Assembly: GCA_947632745.1 (NCBI GenBank)
Contig: CANRQH010000084.1
Location: forward strand, 1-5,912
Reading direction: 5' to 3'
DNA: 5,912 nucleotides
From: an uncultured Clostridia bacterium
Lineage (GTDB): Bacteria; Bacillota; Clostridia; TANB77; CAG-508
A program made the position numbers and the translations under genes. Every line of letters begins with the position of its first letter. Position 1 is the stretch's first letter. The notes below the pieces were generated by a model, which worked only from the letters and a program-made list of their open reading frames with translations, did not search any database and was not told the DNA's origin. Of the stretch, positions 1-3,442 are shown piece after piece.

Positions 1-1108
1 CTGTCTATTGAAGATGTTGCTATTGTCATTCCATGTGTTGCAGGGTAATTGTCCTTTTCAGAAGATGCCACACAACATACAGGCACATTTTCCTTAAAAG
101 CACTTTCTAAGATTTTATTTATTACTTCATTTTCGTTATTTATTAGTTCATAACATATTACATTTGAATTTTTTATTCCATATGATATTGCATTAACTAT
201 ACTACATATTGAAGTGTAACCTTCTTCAGTTACTGTAACTAATGGCATAATTTTTACATTTGATGTCGTTGAATCAACTAGTACTTCTGCAATTCTACTT
301 CCTTGTGGAACTGTTTCATAAATATTTTGATTTTCTAACATAAAGTTATAGGTTTTTCCACTTATTCTGTTGGTAAAAATTTCATTTTTGTAATTTATTC
401 CATACCCAACTATACTAATTACAACATCTTTTGGGTTTCCATTTTCATTTATTATTCCGTGCATAATTGTCTAACCCAATTTGAGTTGCACCTAAAGAAT
501 GCTTTGTTAATGTAACTCCGAGTATCTCCATAAACAGTTTGTGAAATATCATTGATTGGTTCATCAATAAAAATTTCATCATTATATATTTGTTTTATGT
601 ATTCTTGATTTTGATAATAGCTATACATTGCTTTTGTAAGTCTTTCTGTTTTGAAGCTTAAAAGGTACATTCCTTGAGATAATTCTGTAATTTCTTCTCC
701 TTCAACTGTTTGTTTAACTTCATCTGCTTCAACTATAAATTTTTTTGTTTGATATTTATTTTTTATTGTGAATTTTTGGCCATCAACAGAAATGTCAAAT
801 ACTGAATCTGATAAGAGCTTTTGCATTTCTTCTACTGATGTATATGCTAAATTTTCTTGCTCTTCTGTAATATCAAATTCGTCTCTTAATGAAGAATCTA
901 CATTATCTCTTTTTACTTCTTTGTTTGCTAAATCTATTGTAATTTCTATAAATGGATTTTTTCCAATTATTCCATCTTCATAGGATATTTCAGGTCTTCT
1001 ACTTAATTTTATTGCAAAAAATATTCCTACTATTAGTAAAATTACTCCTACGATTATTCCTATTATCTTTATATATTTTTTTACTTTCGTTCTTGTTTTT
1101 CTCCTCAT
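1..1108 (-). CDS. Membrane-anchored S8 subtilase-like protein, partial, with two +1 frame breaks at CGG
   Basis: The protein starts at ATG 1108, four bases after AGAGAGGG (1120-1113). It has a basic N-terminus (RRKTRTKVKK), a membrane segment at residues 13-34 and a roughly 150-residue extracellular pro-like region. Its frame then breaks at CGG 520-518 and again at CGG 459-457. Skipping each C gives one open chain of 368 residues to the window edge. After the second shift the fold is recognisably subtilisin: VVISIVGYGINY aligns with the VAVIDTGID strand, PQGSRIAEVL with the HGTHVAG helix, NVKIMPLVTV with the following core strand, and VCCVASSEKDNYPA with the AAGN/YPA region. The catalytic Asp is Gly234, the His is Gln268 and the oxyanion Asn is Ser349, so it is probably not a working protease. 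The Ser region lies outside the window. A standard pipeline would call it a pseudogene. The identical nature of both breaks, and the otherwise clean frame, argue against simple decay. Confidence 0.8.
456..462 (-). other. +1 frame-shift site GCA-CGG-A (subtilase site 2)
   Basis: On the minus strand, the in-phase triplet CGG (459-457) follows GCA. Reading straight on reaches a TGA a few codons later. Skipping the C gives GGA ATA ATA AAT GAA (GIINE), which runs into the subtilisin core and stays open to the window edge. It would place Gly at residue 217. The break position is seen directly; translational shifting is inferred. Confidence 0.7.
517..523 (-). other. +1 frame-shift site ACT-CGG-A (subtilase site 1)
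   Basis: On the minus strand, the in-phase triplet CGG (520-518) follows ACT. Without a shift the frame ends at 452 after an implausible tail (FFRCNSNWVRQLCTE). Skipping the C gives GGA GTT ACA TTA (GVTL) and then LGATQIGLDNYA, which resembles the segment that precedes the first catalytic strand in S8 proteins. It would place Gly at residue 197. Confidence 0.7.
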
Positions 1109-1166
1109 ATATCCCTCTCTTTTTATTTCTTTATTAAATTTTCTTTTGCATTTTTAACCAATTTAT

Positions 1167-1195
1167 ATTCTATCCCAAAATGAAAAAAATAGCAA
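1167..1195 (-). promoter_or_regulatory. Sigma-A-type promoter for the subtilase-like gene
   Basis: On the minus strand, TTGCTA (1195-1190) and TAGAAT (1172-1167) are separated by exactly 17 bases. They match the consensus at 4 of 6 and 5 of 6 positions. The -10 box lies about 58 bases ahead of the start codon. Confidence 0.6.
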
Positions 1196-1218
1196 GATAT
1201 TTTTATAATAACTTTTAT

Positions 1219-1269
1219 TGTTTAAACAATTGAATTATTGTTTAAAATATGTTATTATTATTTAAACAT
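1219..1269 (+). promoter_or_regulatory. Three spaced GTTTAAA-type boxes, candidate operator
   Basis: A perfect 12-base palindrome TTGTTTAAACAA (1219-1230) is followed by TTGTTTAAAATA (1238-1249) and by an inverted, weaker copy around 1258-1269 (ATTTAAACAT). The copies start about 19-20 bases apart, roughly two helical turns. They overlap the predicted promoter of the DUF3800 gene, so a dimeric repressor could act here. The repetition is seen; the binding role is inferred. In DNA this A+T-rich, part of the match could be chance. Confidence 0.4.
1230..1258 (+). promoter_or_regulatory. Predicted promoter of the DUF3800 gene
   Basis: TTGAAT (1230-1235), a 17-base spacer and TATTAT (1253-1258) lie 35 bases ahead of the proposed AUA start. 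The match is fair rather than strong, and the A+T-rich context lowers certainty. Confidence 0.4.
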
Positions 1270-1292
1270 TTATAAGAAGGTAGGTGCTCTAA

Positions 1293-1964
1293 ATAAAAAG
1301 AAGATTAAATATATTTATTGATGAAAGTGGAGATTTCGGATTTACTAAAGGTAGCTCTGAGTTATACGGAATTTCTTTTACAATACATGAAAGTAATAAT
1401 TCAATAGAAGATGATTTGAAATACTTAAATAACCGTTTAAAAAAAGCTAATTATGATGGAATGATACATTTAGCTGATTTAGTTGCAAAACGTGGCGATT
1501 ATACAGATTTTACCTTAGAACAAAGAAAAAATATATTTTGGTCAATTTTTCATTTTTCAAGAAGAGTACCTGTTAAAATACATACTATTATTCTCGATAA
1601 AAGATACCAAAACAGTAAAGCTCAACTTAATAAAGAGCTTTATACAAATATTAATTATTTTTTTAATTTTATAGAAGATTATTTAAATAAATTTGAAAAA
1701 GTAGTAATTTATTATGACAATGGACAAAAAGATTTAGGCACAATTATTGATAAAATACTTATTAACAAAAGTAACATTGAACATAGAATAGAATTTGATC
1801 ATAAACAAAAAAGATTATTTCAAGTATCTGATATGCTTACATTCGTAGATAAAATAATATATAAACATCAACACAATATGAAAATGACAAAAGCTGAAAC
1901 TTATTTTTTTAGTGTTAAAGATATTTTAGGAATTATAAGGCAATTAAAAAATAAAAGATTATAA
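1293..1964 (+). CDS. DUF3800-family protein with a probable AUA start
   Basis: The 223-residue frame opens with RRLNIFIDESGDFGF, the N-terminal signature of DUF3800, a family with an RNase H-like fold often found near mobile or defence genes. Acidic positions expected of the family are present: Asp10 and Glu11 in IDESGD, Asp142 in IYYDNGQ and Asp180 in QVSDML, with HLAD at 59-62. The substrate is unknown. Start choice: there is no in-phase ATG, GTG or TTG before the TTG at 1416, and starting there would delete the signature. An in-phase TAA sits at 1290. The first codon after it is ATA (1293-1295), six bases after AGGTG (1282-1286) and preceded by AAGAAGG (1274-1280), which is ideal spacing. 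I therefore propose initiation at AUA, or an ATG mutated to ATA. All arginines use AGA, AGG or CGT. The gene stands alone between two oppositely oriented or separately promoted genes and has its own terminator. Confidence 0.75.
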   Translation: MKRRLNIFIDESGDFGFTKGSSELYGISFTIHESNNSIEDDLKYLNNRLKKANYDGMIHLADLVAKRGDYTDFTLEQRKNIFWSIFHFSRRVPVKIHTIILDKRYQNSKAQLNKELYTNINYFFNFIEDYLNKFEKVVIYYDNGQKDLGTIIDKILINKSNIEHRIEFDHKQKRLFQVSDMLTFVDKIIYKHQHNMKMTKAETYFFSVKDILGIIRQLKNKRL

Positions 1965-1990
1965 AAAGCCATTCTTTCGAATGGCTTTTT
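1963..1990 (+). terminator. Strong rho-independent terminator after the DUF3800 gene
   Basis: A perfect 12-bp stem is formed by AAAAAGCCATTC (1963-1974) and GAATGGCTTTTT (1979-1990) with a TTTC loop. The descending arm ends in five T. It begins at the stop codon. The A/T-flanked symmetry means it could work in both directions. Confidence 0.85.
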
Positions 1991-2033
1991 GCGACGCCTT
2001 GCGTCTACTCGGGTTTGGTCCTTATAAGACCAA
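1991..2033. other. G+C-rich structured island, possible repeat or small RNA
   Basis: This 43-base stretch is about half G+C in an otherwise very A+T-rich region. It can form two hairpins: GACGC (1993-1997) with GCGTC (2001-2005) around CTT, and TTGGTC (2015-2020) with GACCAA (2028-2033) around CTTATAA. It directly abuts the terminator and has no reading frame. It could be a dispersed intergenic repeat, a remnant of an insertion, or the 3' part of a small RNA. Nothing identifies which. The next 150 bases (2034-2189) hold no gene. Confidence 0.4.
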
Positions 2034-2042
2034 CATTTTATA

Positions 2043-2072
2043 AATAATATATCATTTATAATATATATTATT
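2043..2072. repeat. A/T-only inverted repeat in gene-free DNA
   Basis: AATAATATAT (2043-2052) is repeated inverted as ATATATTATT (2063-2072) with a 10-base gap. The arms contain only A and T, so chance is a reasonable explanation. Confidence 0.3.
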
Positions 2073-2165
2073 CATCTCTATAATAAAATTATACACCATA
2101 TTTTAGAAAAAGTACATAGTTTTTATCAAATTTTCATTAAAATTTTTTTATATTCTTTATAAATT

Positions 2166-2189
2166 TAGATAGTAAATGTATTATCTATC
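2166..2189. promoter_or_regulatory. Inverted repeat touching the M23 promoter -35 box
   Basis: TAGATA (2166-2171) pairs with TATCTA (2182-2187), and the overlapping GATAG (2168-2172) pairs with CTATC (2185-2189). It ends one base before TTGACA, a common place for an activator or repressor site. The binding role is inferred. Confidence 0.3.
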
Positions 2190-2218
2190 TTGACAAAACT
2201 AAATTTACATTCTATACT
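2190..2218 (+). promoter_or_regulatory. Near-consensus sigma-A promoter of the M23 peptidase gene
   Basis: A perfect TTGACA (2190-2195), a 17-base spacer and TATACT (2213-2218, 5 of 6) lie 46 bases ahead of the ATG. This is the best promoter in the window. A strong promoter in front of a five-times broken gene suggests that the gene is still in use. Confidence 0.8.
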
Positions 2219-2238
2219 TTATCTATATATTTTTCTCA

Positions 2239-2258
2239 CGCCTTTTAAGAAAGAGGCG
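2239..2258 (+). promoter_or_regulatory. Hairpin enclosing the M23 ribosome binding site
   Basis: CGCCTTTT (2239-2246) can pair with AAGAGGCG (2251-2258) with one T-G wobble and an AAGA loop. The descending arm contains the AAGAGG Shine-Dalgarno element, eight bases from ATG 2265. Folding would hide the binding site, so translation may respond to temperature, a ligand or a protein. The structure is drawn from sequence alone. Confidence 0.5.
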
Positions 2259-2264
2259 ATTACT

Positions 2265-2857
2265 ATGAATAAAATTTTTAATACCTTTTTTATTATTGTA
2301 TTAATTCTTACAATATTTATTTGTGTATTTTTTATTCCAACATATTCTAATTCCAATGATATTCGATTTGTAGATTTTGTAGATAATGGTGAACTTTTAT
2401 GGCCTGCTCCGCGGAATTACTAAAATTAATTCACCTTTTGGAAAACGTAAAGCTCCAACAGGTCGGTGCATCTACTTTTCATAAAGGAGTGGATATTGGT
2501 GCTCCAGAAGGTTTTGAATTTGTTGCAGTAACAGATGGAACAATTACTTTTGTACGGCTTTTTAGGAGGTGGAGGTTACACAATTACTTTAACAGACAAT
2601 AATTTAGATAATGGTAAAGTTCAATATTCTTACTGCCACTGTAATCCGAATTTTATTGTGAGTGTTGGGAATAAAATTCAAAAAGGTCAAATTATTGGAA
2701 AAGTTGGTCCAAAGTATGTCGATGGTGTTCCTCGGAAATCAATATAAAGACAGCTCACGGAAAACAAACAAATGGAGCCACAACTGGGCCCCATCTACAT
2801 TTTGGTATGAGAATTAATGGCGAATATGTTAATCCATTGGAGTATGTTAGACCATAG
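2265..2857 (+). CDS. Membrane-anchored M23 (LytM-type) peptidase with five +1 frame breaks at CGG
   Basis: This is a predicted zinc peptidoglycan endopeptidase. It starts at ATG 2265 behind AAGAGG. The starting frame stops at 2421-2423. Skipping the C of in-phase CGG triplets at 2412, 2464, 2555, 2733 and 2758 gives one 195-residue protein ending at TAG 2855. Residues 7-25 form a signal anchor without a clear cleavage site, so the enzyme should sit outside the membrane. LWPAPG, INSPFGKR, HKGVD (His72, Asp76), YCHCNPN (His124), KKGQ-like QKGQIIGKVGP, NGATTGPHLHF (His175, His177) and NGEYVNPLEYV follow the usual M23 order and spacing, so all metal and catalytic residues survive. Gly50, Gly97 and Gly164 at the shift sites are usual glycines in this fold. 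No other stop or indel occurs. Conventional annotation would be pseudogene; I regard it as probably functional if the shifts are real. Confidence 0.85.
2409..2415 (+). other. +1 frame-shift site CCG-CGG-A (M23 site 1)
   Basis: In-phase CGG at 2412-2414 follows Pro codon CCG. Reading on gives PRNY and a stop. Skipping the C gives PGITKINSPFG, the normal start of an M23 domain, with Gly50 at the site. Confidence 0.8.
2461..2467 (+). other. +1 frame-shift site GGT-CGG-T (M23 site 2)
   Basis: In-phase CGG at 2464-2466 follows GGT. Reading on gives RCIYFS and a stop. Skipping the C gives GGASTFHKGVD, bringing the zinc-binding HxxxD motif into frame (Gly67 at the site). Confidence 0.8.
2552..2558 (+). 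other. +1 frame-shift site GTA-CGG-C (M23 site 3)
   Basis: In-phase CGG at 2555-2557 follows GTA. Reading on gives RLFRRWRLHNYFNRQ and a stop. Skipping the C gives VGFLGGGGYTITL, the typical glycine-rich turn and strand of the family (Gly97). Confidence 0.8.
2730..2736 (+). other. +1 frame-shift site CCT-CGG-A (M23 site 4)
   Basis: In-phase CGG at 2733-2735 follows CCT. Reading on gives RKSI and a stop. Skipping the C gives PGNQYKDSS (Gly156), which continues the loop before the HxH motif. Confidence 0.8.
2755..2761 (+). other. +1 frame-shift site TCA-CGG-A (M23 site 5)
   Basis: In-phase CGG at 2758-2760 follows TCA. Reading on gives RKTNKWSHNWAPSTFWYEN and a stop. Skipping the C gives SGKQTNGATTGPHLHF (Gly164), with the catalytic HxH motif. 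It lies only eight codons after site 4. Confidence 0.8.
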
Positions 2858-2870
2858 CCATATTGTTCCC

Positions 2871-2910
2871 TTATAGAATTTCATTTTTGAACTTTTTTGT
2901 TCTATAAAAA
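2871..2910. terminator. Weak bidirectional terminator between convergent genes
   Basis: TTATAGAA (2871-2878) pairs with TTCTATAA (2900-2907) around a 21-base loop. An inner GAAC/GTTC pair flanks six T. The structure is A+T-rich and long-looped, and the call rests mostly on its position in the 54-base gap between the M23 and prepilin stops. Confidence 0.35.
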
Positions 2911-2911
2911 A

Positions 2912-3442
2912 TTATTCTGTTGGCACTTCCTCAACACTTGTTATATTGGATACTCTTCTTGTAAAATAGTTTTCCTCTCTTAGTTTTATTCCCTTTGGAT
3001 AATATATTTGGTGAGTTACTTTATTTATAATATATATATCTTGAATAGTTTCACATGTACTATCTGCTCCCCAATTTTTATAATCTCTTCCATAATTTAA
3101 TGTTAAATTTTCTAATTTAGATAAATCTATTACATAATATTGGCCTTCATCATTTGGATTAATAACATCTCCATTTTCTCCTTTAGTTAGAAAAAATTGT
3201 TTACATTCATCACTATTATTAAAATAGGGATTGTCTTCATAAATCGGTATAGAATTATTCTCCAAATAATAGGTTGATATTTTTGTACTAATAGATTCTA
3301 TATCTGCATATAAATTATTCACATTTTTTATGCTTATTTCACTTTTAAAATTAGAAATTGTAATACTTGTTAATATCAATAAAACTATAATCATTACTAT
3401 TAATATTATTAAGGTTACACCTTTATTATTTTTTACATTCAT
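2912..3442 (-). CDS. Type IV prepilin-like (pseudopilin) protein
   Basis: This is a 176-residue protein with a class III-like prepilin N-terminus: a short basic leader MNVKNNKG, predicted prepilin-peptidase cleavage after Gly8, then VTLIILIVMIIVLLIL as the assembly and membrane helix (residues 9-27). The fifth mature residue is Ile rather than the usual Glu, which is common in pseudopilin-like proteins of clostridia and may mean it is a minor or non-polymerising member. Two cysteines (80, 130) could bridge the C-terminal globular part. The C-terminal region (DIYIINKVTHQIYYPKGI) looks like the short beta-strand ending of such proteins. Its ATG overlaps the stop of the upstream Lon-type gene as ATGA, so the two are probably co-transcribed and translationally coupled. 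No other pilus assembly gene is in the window, so its partner machinery is unknown. Its arginine codons are AGA only. Confidence 0.75.
   Translation of the reverse strand: MNVKNNKGVTLIILIVMIIVLLILTSITISNFKSEISIKNVNNLYADIESISTKISTYYLENNSIPIYEDNPYFNNSDECKQFFLTKGENGDVINPNDEGQYYVIDLSKLENLTLNYGRDYKNWGADSTCETIQDIYIINKVTHQIYYPKGIKLREENYFTRRVSNITSVEEVPTE

Noticed and set aside
768..1137. Plus-strand frames opposite the subtilase-like gene, and similar frames opposite the Lon gene (4436-5563)
   Set aside because: They lie antisense to well-supported genes, have no family resemblance and show the composition expected of a mirrored frame.
1416..1964. DUF3800 starting at TTG 1416
   Set aside because: It would remove the IDESGD signature that is in frame upstream, and TTG 1416 has no ribosome binding site.
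2190..2264. Extended N-terminus for the M23 protein from TTG 2190
   Set aside because: That TTG is part of the promoter -35 box. The ATG at 2265 has a good ribosome binding site and begins a typical signal anchor.
457..2760. The CGG breaks as ordinary pseudogene decay
   Set aside because: All seven lesions are the same base in the same triplet and phase, with no other stop or indel and with all M23 catalytic residues retained.
457..2760. The CGG breaks as systematic base-calling or assembly error
   Set aside because: Not fully excluded without reads, but the error would have to pick only sense-strand, codon-aligned sites in two genes and spare 2.4 kb of Lon gene with many GG dinucleotides, so it is disfavoured.
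457..2760. Reassignment of CGG to another amino acid
   Set aside because: Reassignment would keep the frame and the reading would still hit stops shortly after each site; only a +1 move restores the protein.
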